From positions 1 through 64,000 of the forward strand of contig CAWHZY010000010.1 in assembly GCA_963833955.1 (NCBI GenBank): a stretch of DNA of 64,000 bases, read 5' to 3'. The number at the start of each line of letters is the position of its first letter. Position 1 is the first letter of the stretch. Shown here one piece after another: positions 16,801 to 30,330 of this stretch. The notes beneath the pieces were generated by a model. It was not told where the DNA came from, did not search any database, and saw only the letters and a list, made by a program, of their open reading frames with translations. Source of the DNA: Roseiarcus sp963833955 (GTDB taxonomy: Bacteria > Pseudomonadota > Alphaproteobacteria > Rhizobiales > Beijerinckiaceae). Both the position numbers and the translations under genes were made by a program.

Positions 16801-17793
16801 GTGCAATCGCTGCTCAGAGAATGGGAAGCGCGCTGCTCGCATTTCCTCGGCGCTGCGATTCGTCGACATCGGCCTGCGCGGTTTCGGGCAGGTCATGTTT
16901 CAGGACAATCCCCTGACCGGAGTCCTCTTTCTGGCGGCGATCGCGTGGGGCTCGGTCGTGGCAGGCGTTCCGCATGTGCTGCTCGCCGGCGTTCTTGGCG
17001 TCGTCGCTTCGACGCTGACCGCGGTCTGGCTCAAGGCTGACAAAACGGCGCTGATGGCCGGACTTTACGGCTACAACGGCGTGCTTGTCGGGCTCGCGCT
17101 CGCGACCTTCCTCGCGCAAGGCGCCGCGCTCTGGATCTATGTCGCGCTCGGCGCGGCGGTCTCGACCGTGGCGACGCTCGGGACGGCGAGCGCGCTCAAG
17201 CCGTTCGGGGCGCCTGCGCTCACCGCCCCGTTTGTTGCGGTCACCTGGATCATGCTGCTCGCGACTTACGGCTTCGCCGGCCTCTCGGGCGCCGCGCTGC
17301 CGGCCGCCGGGGTCGTCGCGCCCTTCGAGCCGGCGGCGCCCGTCTCGGTTGGGCTCGGAGCCTATCTCGCGGGGACGCTCCTTTCGATCTCGCAGGTGTT
17401 TCTCAAAGCGAGCGTCGTCTCCGCGCTTCTCTTTCTTGCGGGTCTCGCCGTGAGCTCGGTCCCTGCCGCGCTGTTCGCGCTCGGCGGCGCAATGCTCGCG
17501 GTCGCCGTGGCGCACGCCTTCGGCGCGGAAAGCGATCTCGTGACCCAGGGCCTGCTCGGCTTCAGCCCGGTGCTGACGGCGATTGCGCTTGGCGTGACGT
17601 TCCGCCGACCGAGCCTCAAGACGACCTTATATGCCGCGCTTGGCGTCATCTTCACGGTCGTCGCGCAGGCGGCGCTCAACGTCGCTCTGCGTCCCTTTGC
17701 GCTGCCGGCGCTGACAGCGCCGTTCGTTCTTGTCTCATGGATGTTCTTGCTGCCCGGCGAGCGAGCCGACGGACGAGTTCAAAGCCGGACTGA
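16801..17793 (+). CDS. Urea transporter (UT family), frameshifted
   Basis: A polytopic inner-membrane channel with two internally similar halves. The first begins FGQVMFQDNPLTGVLFL (the NPxTG signature) and contains LYGYNGVLVGLALA and ALTAPFV; the second has LLGFSPVLTAIALG and again ALTAPFVLVSW. The likely start is GTG 16801 (VQSLLREWEARC) behind ctcagggagga. One extra base near 16850 puts the start out of frame with the body. A second slip near 17757 changes LLPG into LLPASEPTDEFKAG, and the exact C-terminus is uncertain; the raw frame stays open to 17929 across the next gene. It is convergent with the DUF1576-like gene. Confidence 0.75.
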
Positions 17794-17801
17794 GGCCGTC
17801 G

Positions 17802-19112
17802 TCATGCCTTCTGGGCGGCTTCGGCGTCGAGATCGTCGCGGTAGCCGAAGCCGGCCCTCAGCGCCACGATCACAGGCACGAGAAGAGAGGCGACGATGCC
17901 GGCGGCGAAGCCGTTGTTATAGAGATTGAGGCCGGCGTGCAGCGGCCCGACCGTCAGCGCCGCGGCCGAGTGGATGAAGCCGGCGACAATTCCCCATCCG
18001 AAGCCGAAGCGGCCGGCGATCGGCGCAAGCGTCGTTCCGAACAGCGCCGCAAGCGTCAGCGACGGATCAGCAGGGCTGGCTGAGCGCGCCAAAGCCCCTA
18101 TGAAAACCCCGATCATGATGGGCGCGATGTTGCGCGGATGCTTCCCGAACGCGGCGAAGCCGACAATCGTCAGGATCGCGCCAATCGACGGGCCATTGAG
18201 ATCGCCGCCCGTCGCCAGCACGTAGGCGACGCCGATCGCCCCTGCGAGCCCCATGTTGGCGAGCGTCGCGCCGAAGCCGGCAAGCGCAATAAAATCTGTC
18301 GGAGACCGGCCCGACGTCTTCAGAATGATCGGCAGACGTTCGAGCGCGCTCCGGTCGAAGGCCCAGCCGGCGACGACCATCGAGGCGAAGACGAGGCCGA
18401 GAAATATGGCGAGAAGTCTGTTCGCCCCGTTTGTCCAGATGAAGACGGGGTCGGGCACGTAGCCGAACGCCTTGTACATCGCGACGACGATCGTGCCGAC
18501 GATGCCCGCCGTGAACCCCATATTGTAGAGGCTGAAGCCCATATGCGCCCGGAAGAGGTGCGCGGCCGCGGGCGGAAGAATGAAGCCGACCGCAAGCCCC
18601 GTCACGAGCGCGAGCGGGACGCTGACCATCGGCGTGAGGTCGGTGGAGAACAGGATCTCGGAAAAAATCGGCGCGAGCGCGCCGCCGAAGAACGCCGTAT
18701 TGAGATGCGCACGAAAGGGCTCGCCGCGGAACCGCGCGTAGAGCGCAACGCCCGCGACGATCGGCCAGACATTGAGAAGGTTCTTGCCGAACAGGCCGAA
18801 GCCGAGCACGAGAAAGAGAGCCGCGACGGACGCGCCCGTCATCTTCGCGCCCGCGCGCCAGTAGACGAAGGCCCCGGCAAGCGTCAGCAGGCCTGCGCTC
18901 ACGCAACCCCCGCCGATTCCGCCGACGCCGAAATAGTCGGTGAGCAGCGCGTCGCGGGTGGTCAGGATCGCGCTTAAGCCCCGCAGAACGTCGGCCGGGG
19001 GCTGAACGAGGAAGCCGAAAACGACAAAGGCGGCGGCGTAGGCTGCGACGACTCCCAGGATCAGATCGTCGGACGCCAGGCGAGGCTCATGATGCTCGCT
19101 AGTCCCCGTCAT
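17802..19112 (-). CDS. DUF1576-like polytopic membrane protein
   Basis: A 436-residue protein with about ten or more hydrophobic helices. Two halves repeat similar phrases (FGLFGKNLLNVWPIVAG against FAAFGKHPRNIAPIMIG; FSLYNMGFTAGIVGTIV against LNLYNNGFAAGIVASLL), showing an internal duplication. The pattern matches the DUF1576 family as I remember it, whose function is not established. Start MTGTSEHHEPRL at 19112 has ggagga just upstream and is preferred to 19133. The neighbouring urea transporter also has an inverted duplication, but no direct link can be shown. Confidence 0.65.
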   Translation of the reverse strand: MTGTSEHHEPRLASDDLILGVVAAYAAAFVVFGFLVQPPADVLRGLSAILTTRDALLTDYFGVGGIGGGCVSAGLLTLAGAFVYWRAGAKMTGASVAALFLVLGFGLFGKNLLNVWPIVAGVALYARFRGEPFRAHLNTAFFGGALAPIFSEILFSTDLTPMVSVPLALVTGLAVGFILPPAAAHLFRAHMGFSLYNMGFTAGIVGTIVVAMYKAFGYVPDPVFIWTNGANRLLAIFLGLVFASMVVAGWAFDRSALERLPIILKTSGRSPTDFIALAGFGATLANMGLAGAIGVAYVLATGGDLNGPSIGAILTIVGFAAFGKHPRNIAPIMIGVFIGALARSASPADPSLTLAALFGTTLAPIAGRFGFGWGIVAGFIHSAAALTVGPLHAGLNLYNNGFAAGIVASLLVPVIVALRAGFGYRDDLDAEAAQKA

Positions 19113-19222
19113 GCTTCCTCCGCGGCGATCCAATTCCCCGCCGCTGCCCTATCTGATTTTTCGGGCGCTTGGCCAGCGAGCGCTACCGGCGCCTCGCGCT
19201 GCGCCACGACGGAGCGCTTGTC

Positions 19223-20481
19223 TCAAGCGCGCGCGAGCACCTGGACGGCGCGGTCGAGCTGCGGGTCGCCGCCCGCCGCGTAGCGCGAGTCGAACGGGAC
19301 TTCGATCGTCGGCGTGACGCCGACCCCTTCGAGGCGCTGGCCGTCGACCAGCACGTCCTCGACCGCAAGCAGGAGCAGGCCGTCGTCGCCGATCAGGAAC
19401 GCCGTCGCCGCCAGCACCGCGCCTTCGGTGCGATGGCCGACGAGCTCGCCGAGCCGATATTCCTTGAACCCATAGGCGAGCACCTCCTTGCCGCTGCGGG
19501 TGCCTTCGTTGATCAGGGCGGCCACGGGCTTCCGCCATTTGACGTCGACGAAGCCGGTCTCGCCGTTGCGGCCGGTGATCTTCATCGTGGGCGCGCGCGG
19601 ATTGAAGAGGTCGAGATATTGCGGCTGCGCGCCGCCCCATCCCCCGCGCAGGTCCCAGACCAGGGCGTCGGCGTCCTTGAGCGGGCCGTCGGACATCAGG
19701 TCCTCGAGCGCGGACTGCATCCTGCGGCTCGCATAGGACCAGACATGCACGTATCCGATCTTGGCCTTGTCCGTGACGATGATCCGCGCGCTCTCCTTTA
19801 AGGCCGCGCAGGAACATCTCGTTCGGGTGAAGATCGGCCGGCGATACGCTGATCGCGATCGGCGCGGCGCCCGAGGCGCGACGGATCTCGAGCGAGACGG
19901 GCGATCCAACTTTGCCGCGGAAGGAGCCGACCGGGCGGAAACGGACGAGCGTCCGCCGAGACGATTTCGTCGCCGAAGAGAACGCCGGCCGCATGCGCCG
20001 GCGCGCCCTCGATGACCCCGGTTACGAAGGTGCGGCCCTGATTGTCGGCCTCGGTGAACACGCCAATCCCGGGATAGGAGACCTCTCCCTTGGGGAAGAC
20101 TCGTTCAAGGCCGCGATGCTCGAGCGCGAACACGAAAATATCCGCGAGCTGGTAATAGGCTGGGTCCTCTGTCGTGTAGATAATGGGTGTGGGAGGCGCC
20201 GAGCTTCGCCAGCATCGCGTTGATGACCACTGCCGCGTCTTCCCGGGAGCGCGCGGCTGCGGCATCAGGGCGGAAGCGGACGCGCTGCTCCTGCCAGTCG
20301 AGGCCATTGAGGCGGGGATCGTAGAAGCGGTCGCGCACCAGCTCCCAGACCTGGTCGAAGGCCGCTTGATTCGACCCGGCTGACGTTTCGTCGGGTTGGC
20401 TTGGGGCTTGAGCGCTCGCTGGCCGCGCGCCGAGCGCCCCGATCGCGCAAGAGCCAGGAATTCCCTGCGTGTCGCATTCAT
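19223..20481 (-). CDS. Exported S41-family peptidase (several frameshifts)
   Basis: The start MNATRREFLAL is a twin-arginine-like signal; in the next frame it continues AIGALGARPASAQAPSQ, giving a full signal peptide. Further pieces are VWELVRDRFYDPRLNGLDW (S41 N-terminal helix bundle), GVFTEADNQGRTFVTGVIEGAPAHAAGV (PDZ domain), DALVWDLRGGWGG, and INEGTRSGKEVLAYG, which probably contains the catalytic Ser. Four or five single-base slips (near 20437, 20176, 19935 and 19798) break it. It would be a periplasmic processing protease with unknown substrate. It lies upstream of and on the same strand as the DUF1576-like gene. Confidence 0.7.
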
Positions 20482-20664
20482 ATGTCTTTCATAAGCTCCG
20501 GCTGGCGGATCGATGGCTCTTGCGGCTCGCTAGCGTCCAATCCCGGCTCATCTATGGTTGTCTGGGGCGTTTTGGCGGCGCTGCTCGGCACGAATGCGGG
20601 CCGCCCGCGAGGGCGAATAGCGACAAATTTTCTGGGTCGCTGCCATTATGACGTTGAAAAGGGG

Positions 20665-20693
20665 TTGACGCCCAGGAACCGCTTGAATATGTT
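20665..20693 (+). promoter_or_regulatory. Candidate promoter of the str operon
   Basis: TTGACG at 20665-20670, exactly 17 bp, then TATGTT at 20688-20693. It lies in the 529-bp gap between the S41 gene and rpsL, which has no other gene. The leader to rpsL would be about 310 nt. Confidence 0.6.
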
Positions 20694-21010
20694 CTGCGCA
20701 CTTTCGACAGGCCGTAGAGCTTCGCCTGTGTTCGACGACACGTTGAACACCCAACGGCTCTAAACGCTGACGATCCTACCGAAGACGAGCCATGCCTGCC
20801 CTGAGGGGCCGGTTCTGTTTCGCACGATCGCGGTCCTTGCTGCCGTGATCCTCTGCTTTCGGCGGCGCCCAAAGCCCCATGCGGGTTTTAAGGGCGCTGT
20901 TGGTTTCGCGCGTTGCCTTGCCGGCTTCGCGCGAAAGTCGAGCGGTTGGAACTTGGATTTTCTGTTCGGTCTGACGCCGGACGTCTTGGGAACGTGAACT
21001 TAGGGCCGAC

Positions 21011-21382
21011 ATGCCGACGATTAGTCAATTGATCCGCAAGCCGCGGCAACCGAAGACCTACCGCGAGAAGGCCCGCCATCTCCAGGCGAGCCCGCAGAAG
21101 CGCGGCGTGTGCACGCGCGTCTACACGACGACGCCGAAGAAGCCGAATTCGGCGCTCCGCAAGGTCGCCAAGGTGCGGCTGACCAACGGCTTCGAGGTCA
21201 TCGGCTATATCCCCGGCGAAGGCCATAACCTTCAGGAGCATTCGGTGGTCATGATCCGCGGCGGCCGCGTCAAGGATCTGCCCGGCGTCCGCTACCACAT
21301 TCTGCGCGGCGTGCTGGACACCCAGGGCGTCAAGGACCGCAAGCAGCGCCGCTCGAAATACGGCGCCAAGCGTCCGAAGTGA
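21011..21382 (+). CDS. rpsL: Ribosomal protein S12
   Basis: A 123-residue decoding-centre protein of the small subunit. It begins MPTISQLIRKPR; the conserved TTPKKPNSALRKVAKVRL contains the Lys that is mutated in streptomycin resistance in other bacteria, here as wild type. It is the first gene of rpsL-rpsG-fusA-tuf. Confidence 0.98.
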   Translation: MPTISQLIRKPRQPKTYREKARHLQASPQKRGVCTRVYTTTPKKPNSALRKVAKVRLTNGFEVIGYIPGEGHNLQEHSVVMIRGGRVKDLPGVRYHILRGVLDTQGVKDRKQRRSKYGAKRPK

Positions 21383-21477
21383 CGCGAAGCGCAACGTAGC
21401 CTCGGTCGACGAACGATACCGGGACGGAAGAATTTCACGGCCGAGTCCATCGGCCAAGACGAAGAGAGAGTTAGGCG

Positions 21478-21948
21478 ATGTCACGCCGACACAGCGCTGA
21501 GAAACGCGAGATCATACCGGACGCCAAATACGGCGACATGGTAGTCGCGAAGTTCATGAATACGATCATGTACGAGGGCAAGAAGTCGGTCGCCGAGGCG
21601 ATCGTCTACGGCGCGCTGGATGGCGTCGAGGCCAAGGCGAAGACTGACCCGCTCGCCGTCTTCAAGCAGGCGCTGGAGAACGTCGCCCCTTCGGTTGAAG
21701 TTCGCTCGCGCCGCGTCGGCGGCGCGACTTATCAGGTCCCGGTCGAGGTGCGCACCGATCGCCGGCAGGCGCTGGCGATTCGCTGGATCATCACGGCCGC
21801 GCGCGATCGCAACGACAAGACCATGGTCGATCGTTTGTCGGCAGAACTGCTCGACGCCTCAAACAATCGCGGCGCCGCAGTCAAAAAGCGCGAGGACACC
21901 CACCGGATGGCGGAAGCCAACCGCGCCTTCGCCCACTACCGCTGGTAA
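21478..21948 (+). CDS. rpsG: Ribosomal protein S7
   Basis: A 156-residue small-subunit head protein that nucleates assembly and contacts E-site tRNA. MSRRHSAEKREIIPD at the start and the C-terminal HRMAEANRAFAHYRW are typical. A gagagag ribosome site precedes the ATG. It lies 95 bp after rpsL. Confidence 0.98.
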   Translation: MSRRHSAEKREIIPDAKYGDMVVAKFMNTIMYEGKKSVAEAIVYGALDGVEAKAKTDPLAVFKQALENVAPSVEVRSRRVGGATYQVPVEVRTDRRQALAIRWIITAARDRNDKTMVDRLSAELLDASNNRGAAVKKREDTHRMAEANRAFAHYRW

Positions 21949-21981
21949 GCGGCGGTCGGTCAAGGAATCGGGATCAGGATC

Positions 21982-24058
<2,077 letters not shown>

Positions 24059-24108
24059 GGCGGCGTTCCGCTTCCTGAGAATATAAGGCCACGATAAGGA
24101 GTCCGGCT

Positions 24109-25299
<1,191 letters not shown>

Positions 25300-25363
25300 G
25301 GCGTTGCGGCCAAGGGTCAGGCGGGGTTTACGCTCCGCCGCCCGGCCGACAGGGATTTGACAC

Positions 25364-25672
<309 letters not shown>

Positions 25673-25730
25673 GGGTATTTGGCGAGCGTCTTTGAACCTC
25701 TTCAAAGACGCTCACGAAGGACAAACGCCA

Positions 25731-26457
25731 ATGCGTTCAGGCATTATCGCAAAGAAGCTGGGCATGTCCCGCGTCTTCACAGACGCCGGGGACCACGTGC
25801 CGGTCACCGTTCTCCAGGTCGAGAGCTGCCAGGTCGTCGCCCATCGGACCCAGGAAAAGAATGGCTATACCGCGCTTCAACTCGGCGTCGGCAAGGCCAA
25901 GGTGAAAAACGTGTCGAAGGCGGAGCGCGGCCGTTTCGCGATCGCCCATGTCGAGCCGAAGATGCGGCTCGCCGAGTTCCGCGTCGAAGAGGACAAGATG
26001 ATCCCGGTCGGGGCTGAGATCACCGCCGACCACTTTACCGTTGGACAATATGTCGATGTCACGGGTGTGACGATCGGCAAGGGTTTCGCCGGGCCGATGA
26101 AGCGCTGGAACTTTCGCGGCCTGCGCGCCACGCACGGCGTTTCGGTCTCGCATCGTTCGCATGGGTCGACCGGCGGCCGTCAGGATCCAGGCAAGACCTG
26201 GAAGAACAAGAAAATGGCCGGCCATATGGGAACTGATCAGCGTGACGACCCAGAACCTTCGCGTCGTCCGCACGGACCCGGACCGCGGCCTCATTCTGGT
26301 CGAAGGGGCGGTGCCGGGGCACGCCGGAGGTTGGATCGCGGTGCGCGATGCGATGAAGAAGCCGTTGCCGAAGGATGCGCCGTTGCCCGGTAAGTTCCGC
26401 GTCCACGCCGAAGCGGGCGCCGGCGCCCCATCGGCCGAAGCGGCAAAGGGAGAGTGA
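25731..26457 (+). CDS. rplC: Ribosomal protein L3 (one frameshift)
   Basis: An early-assembly large-subunit protein reaching the peptidyl-transferase region. It starts MRSGIIAKKLGMSRVF. The central SHRSHGSTGGRQDPGKTWKNKKMAGHMG is typical and holds the Gln that is methylated in other bacteria. After MAGHMGTD one extra a (about 26239) breaks the frame; without it the protein continues RVTTQNLRVVRTDP to a normal 241 residues. Confidence 0.96.
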
Positions 26458-26461
26458 CGCC

Positions 26462-27082
26462 ATGAAATTCGACATGACGTCGATCGACGGCTCGGCCTCC
26501 GGCTCCCTGGAGCTCAGCGACGCCATATTCGGGCTTGAGCCGCGCGCGGATCTGATCGCGCGCATGGTGCGCTGGCAACTCGCCAAGCGCCAGGCCGGGA
26601 CGCACAAGACGCTGGGGCGCGCGGATATTCATCGCACCGGTAAGAAGATGTACAAGCAGAAGGGCACAGGCGGCGCCCGTCATGGCTCGGCGCGCGTGCC
26701 GCAGTTCCGAGGCGGCGGACGCGCGATGGGTCCGGTGGTGCGCAGCCACGCGCATGACTTGCCGAAGAAGGTGCGGGCGCTGGCGCTCAAGCACGCGCTT
26801 TCGGCCAAGGTTCGCGCCGGCGGTCTCGTGCTGTGGGAAAGCGCGCACCTGGACGAGGGCAAGACGAAGATGCTTCGCGCGTCCTTCGAGAAGGCGGCGC
26901 TGAAGAATGCGCTCATCATCGATGGCGCGGCGCCGGAGGCGAAGTTCGCCCACGCCGCGCGCAACCTGCCGGAGATCGACGTGCTGCCGGTTCAAGGCGT
27001 CAATGTTTATGACATCATGCGGCGCGAGAAGCTGGTCCTGACCAGGGCCGCGGTTGAGGCGCTGGAGGCGCGGTTCAAATGA
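26462..27082 (+). CDS. rplD: Ribosomal protein L4
   Basis: A 206-residue protein lining the exit tunnel; in E. coli it also represses the S10 operon. It starts MKFDMTSIDGSASG. The loop KMYKQKGTGGARHGSARVPQF is the conserved tunnel extension. It begins 4 bp after rplC and overlaps rplW by ATGA. In-frame sequence upstream of the ATG belongs to the rplC overlap. Confidence 0.97.
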   Translation: MKFDMTSIDGSASGSLELSDAIFGLEPRADLIARMVRWQLAKRQAGTHKTLGRADIHRTGKKMYKQKGTGGARHGSARVPQFRGGGRAMGPVVRSHAHDLPKKVRALALKHALSAKVRAGGLVLWESAHLDEGKTKMLRASFEKAALKNALIIDGAAPEAKFAHAARNLPEIDVLPVQGVNVYDIMRREKLVLTRAAVEALEARFK

Positions 27083-27375
27083 TCAAGGACGTGCGCCACT
27101 ACGACGCGATCGTCGCTCCGGTGATTACGGAGAAGGCGACGATCGCCTCCGAGAACAACCAGTTCGTGTTCAAGGTCGCGCGCACCGCGACCAAGCCTCA
27201 GATCAAGGCGGCGATCGAGAAATTGTTCGACGTCAAGGTGACGGCGGTCAATACGCTGCTGCGCAAAGGCAAGAATAAGGCGTTTCGAGGCGTTCGCGGA
27301 CGCCAGCAGGACATGAAGAAAGCGATCGTCACGCTTGCCGACGGCCATCGCATCGACATGACCACGGGCCTGTGA
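27079..27375 (+). CDS. rplW: Ribosomal protein L23
   Basis: A 98-residue exit-site protein and docking site for trigger factor and SRP. APVITEKATIASENNQFVFKVA and VNTLLRKGKNKAFRG are family-typical. Its ATG overlaps the rplD stop (ATGA), indicating coupled translation. Confidence 0.97.
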   Translation: MIKDVRHYDAIVAPVITEKATIASENNQFVFKVARTATKPQIKAAIEKLFDVKVTAVNTLLRKGKNKAFRGVRGRQQDMKKAIVTLADGHRIDMTTGL

Positions 27376-27388
27376 GGAGCGATTAGTC

Positions 27389-28229
27389 ATGGCGCTCAAG
27401 ACATTTAAGCCGACCACGCCGAGCCTTCGACAGCTCGTCATCGTCGACCGCAGCGAGCTCTACAAGGGCAAGCCGGTGAAGAAGCTGACCGTGGGCAAGT
27501 CCGAGAAGGGTGGACGCAACAACAGCGGCCGCACCACGGTGCGCTTCCGTGGCGGCGGTCACAAGCAGACCTATCGCATCGTCGATTTCAAGCGGCGTAA
27601 GCTCGATGTCGTGGCCAAGGTCGAGCGGCTGGAATACGATCCCAACCGCACCAGCTTCATTGCGCTCGATTAAATATGCGGATGGTGAGCAAGCCTACAT
27701 CATCGCCCCGCAACGTCTGTCTTCTGGAGACGAGGTGATCGCCGGCCTTCAGGTCGACGTTAAGCCCGGCAACGCGATGCCGCTCGCCAGCATTCCCGTG
27801 GGCACGATCGTCCATAATGTCGAGATGAAGATCGGCAAGGGTGGCGCGATTGCCCGCTCCGCGGGTTCGTACGCGCAGATCGTGAGCCGGGATCAGGGCT
27901 ACGTGTCGTTGCGCCTCAGCTCCGGCGAGCAGCGGCTCATTCATGGCCAGTGCTTCGCCTCGGTCGGCGCGGTGTCGAACCCCGACCACATGAACACCTC
28001 GATCGCCAAGGCCGGGCGCAGTCGCTGGCTTGGACGTCGTCCACACAATCGCGGCGTCGTCATGAACCCGGTCGACCATCCGCACGGCGGCGGCGAAGGC
28101 AAATCTTCGGGCGGCCGGCATCCGGTGAGCCCGTGGGGCAAGCCGACCAAGGGCAAGAAGACCCGTTCGAACAAGGCGACGGATAAGTTCATCGTCGCAT
28201 CGCGCCATGTGCGCAAGAAGAGAGGCTGA
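27389..28229 (+). CDS. rplB: Ribosomal protein L2 (one frameshift)
   Basis: A core large-subunit protein near the peptidyl-transferase centre. It starts MALKTFKPTTPSLRQL. The first frame ends falsely at IALD-stop. Removing one g at 27668 gives ALIKYADGEQAYIIAPQRL and a 279-residue protein. The conserved C-terminal MNPVDHPHGGGEGKSSGG contains the functionally important His. Confidence 0.96.
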
Positions 28230-28232
28230 GCC

Positions 28233-28511
28233 ATGACGCGATCGATCTGGAAGGGTCCGTTCGTCGACGGTTATCTGCTCAAGAAGGCGGATGTCGCGCG
28301 CAGGTCGGGCCGCTCCGACATCATCAAGATCTGGAGCCGCCGCTCGACGATTCTGCCGCAGTTCGTGGGTCTTACGTTCGGCGTCTACAACGGCCACAAG
28401 CACATTCCGGTGCTCGTGTCGGAAGAGATGATCGGCCACAAGTTCGGCGAATTCGCGCCGACCCGCACTTTTCACGGCCATTCCGCCGACAAGAAGGCCA
28501 AGAGGGCCTAA
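28233..28511 (+). CDS. rpsS: Ribosomal protein S19
   Basis: A 92-residue head protein of the small subunit that contacts S13. It starts MTRSIWKGPFVDGYLL, followed by WSRRSTILPQFVGLTFGVYNG. It begins 3 bp after rplB. Confidence 0.98.
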   Translation: MTRSIWKGPFVDGYLLKKADVARRSGRSDIIKIWSRRSTILPQFVGLTFGVYNGHKHIPVLVSEEMIGHKFGEFAPTRTFHGHSADKKAKRA

Positions 28512-28517
28512 TCACCG

Positions 28518-28910
28518 ATGTCCAAACCATCCAACCCGCGCCGTCAGGCGGAGAACGAAGCCAAGGCGACAACGCGCATGCTGCGCGTCAGCCCGCAGAA
28601 GCTCAACCTTGTCGCCCAACTCATCCGGGGCAAGAAGGTCGCGACCGCGCTCGCCGATCTCGAATTCTCCAACAAGAGGATTTCGGTCGAGGTCAAGAAG
28701 ACGCTCGAATCCGCGATCGCCAACGCCGAGAACAATCATGATCTCGACGTCGACGATCTGGTCGTCGTTCAGGCCTGGGTCGGCAAGGACCTCGTGTTGA
28801 AGCGCTTCAGTCCGCGCGCGCGCGGCCGGGCTGGGCGGATCGAAAAGCCGTTCGCCAACATCACGATCATCGTGCGCGAAGTCGCCGCCGCCGACGCTAA
28901 AGCCGCTTAG
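28518..28910 (+). CDS. rplV: Ribosomal protein L22
   Basis: A 130-residue protein whose loop lines the exit tunnel. It shows RMLRVSPQKLNLVAQLIRGKK near the start and RFSPRARGRAGRIEKPF in the beta-hairpin. It begins 6 bp after rpsS and is in an intact frame. Confidence 0.97.
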   Translation: MSKPSNPRRQAENEAKATTRMLRVSPQKLNLVAQLIRGKKVATALADLEFSNKRISVEVKKTLESAIANAENNHDLDVDDLVVVQAWVGKDLVLKRFSPRARGRAGRIEKPFANITIIVREVAAADAKAA

Positions 28911-28921
28911 AGAGAGTCGAG

Positions 28922-29650
28922 ATGGGACAGAAAATCAATCCGATCGGGCTGCGCCTCGGCATCAATCGCACCTGGGATTCGCGCTGGTTCTCCAGCAAAG
29001 GCGAATACGGCAAGCTGTTGCACGAGGACATGAAGATCCGCGAGTCGCTGACCAAGAGCCTCAAGCAGGCGGCGATATCGAAGATCGTCATCGAGCGTCC
29101 GCACAAGAAGGCGCGCATCAACATTCACTCCGCCCGGCCCGGCGTGGTCATCGGCAAGAAGGGCGCCGACATCGAAAAGCTGCGCAAGCAGGTCGCAAAG
29201 CTGACCAGCTCGGAAGTGGCGATCAACATCGTCGAAGTCCGCAAGCCGGAAGTCGACGCGACACTGGTCGCCGAATCCATCGCTCAGCAGCTCGAGCGCC
29301 GGGTGGCGTTCCGGCGCGCGATGAAGCGCGCGGTGCAGTCGGCGATGCGCCTCGGCGCCGAGGGCATCCGCATCAATTGCTCGGGCCGGCTGGGCGGCGC
29401 GGAAATCGCGCGTCTCGAATGGTATCGCGAGGGTCGCGTGCCGCTGCACACCTTCCGCGCCGACGTCGATTATGGCGTCGCCACCGCGCACACCGCCTAT
29501 GGCACTTGCGGCATCAAGGTTTGGATCTTCAAGGGCGAGATCCTCGAGCACGACCCCATGGCTCAGGACAAGCGCCTGGCCGAGGCCGATCATTCCTCCA
29601 CCCATCGTCCGCGCCGCGAACCACGCGAGCGCGAGCGCGAAGCCGTCTGA
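28922..29650 (+). CDS. rpsC: Ribosomal protein S3
   Basis: A 242-residue mRNA-entry protein with helicase activity. It starts MGQKINPIGLRLGINRTWDS; the KH domain contains RPGVVIGKKGADIEKLR. The C-terminal domain includes GRLGGAEIARLEWYREGRVP. The tail is rich in Arg and Glu (RRREPRERERE-type). Confidence 0.97.
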   Translation: MGQKINPIGLRLGINRTWDSRWFSSKGEYGKLLHEDMKIRESLTKSLKQAAISKIVIERPHKKARINIHSARPGVVIGKKGADIEKLRKQVAKLTSSEVAINIVEVRKPEVDATLVAESIAQQLERRVAFRRAMKRAVQSAMRLGAEGIRINCSGRLGGAEIARLEWYREGRVPLHTFRADVDYGVATAHTAYGTCGIKVWIFKGEILEHDPMAQDKRLAEADHSSTHRPRREPREREREAV

Positions 29651-29678
29651 CGGGCGCGCGAGCCGAGAGTATGCCATC

Positions 29679-30092
29679 ATGATGCAGCCTAAGAAAACCA
29701 AGTTCCGCAAAGCCTTCAAGGGCCGCATTCACGGCAATGCGAAGGGCGGGTTCGCGCTCAATTTCGGTGAGTTCGGGCTCAAGGCGATGGAGCCGGAGCG
29801 CGTCACCGCGCGCCAGATCGAGGCCGCGCGCCGTGCGCTGACCCGGCACATGAAGCGCGCGGGCCGGGTTTGGATCCGTGTGTTCCCGGACGTGCCCGTT
29901 TCGAAGAAGCCGATCGAAGTGCGCATGGGCAAGGGCAAGGGCGCGCCGGAGTTCTGGGTGGCCCGCGTTGCGCCTGGCCGCATCATGTTCGAGGTCGATG
30001 GCGTGCCGGAGCTGATCGCGCGCGAAGCGTTCGCGCTTGCGGCGGCGAAGCTGCCGATCAAGACGCGCTTCATTCAGCGCATCGCGGAATAG
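29679..30092 (+). CDS. rplP: Ribosomal protein L16
   Basis: A 137-residue protein at the tRNA corridor of the large subunit. MMQPKKTKFRKAFKGRIHG starts at the first of two adjacent ATG codons, giving the usual length. MGKGKGAPEFWVARVAPGRIMFE is conserved. The frame stays open upstream into rpsC, but no sensible start lies there. Confidence 0.96.
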   Translation: MMQPKKTKFRKAFKGRIHGNAKGGFALNFGEFGLKAMEPERVTARQIEAARRALTRHMKRAGRVWIRVFPDVPVSKKPIEVRMGKGKGAPEFWVARVAPGRIMFEVDGVPELIAREAFALAAAKLPIKTRFIQRIAE

Positions 30093-30106
30093 GAGGCGCT
30101 AGAGCC

Positions 30107-30325
30107 ATGAAAAACGCCGGCCGTCTTTCCGACATTCGCGTCATGACTGAGGATCAGCTCAACGACGAGGCGCTCAAGCTCAAGAAGGAGCAGTTCAACC
30201 TGCGCTTTCAGAAGGCGAGCGGGCAATTGCAGGACACTGCGCGGGTGCGCGTCGTGCGCCGTGATATCGCCCGCGTTATGACCGTCGCCGCGCAGAAGCG
30301 CGCCGCGGCGAAGGCCAAGGACTAA
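30107..30325 (+). CDS. rpmC: Ribosomal protein L29
   Basis: A 72-residue two-helix protein near the tunnel exit. It starts MKNAGRLSDIRVMTEDQL behind aggagg; KLKKEQFNLRFQKASGQL and VRVVRRDIARVMT are typical. It lies between rplP and rpsQ. Confidence 0.96.
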   Translation: MKNAGRLSDIRVMTEDQLNDEALKLKKEQFNLRFQKASGQLQDTARVRVVRRDIARVMTVAAQKRAAAKAKD

Positions 30326-30330
30326 GACTC

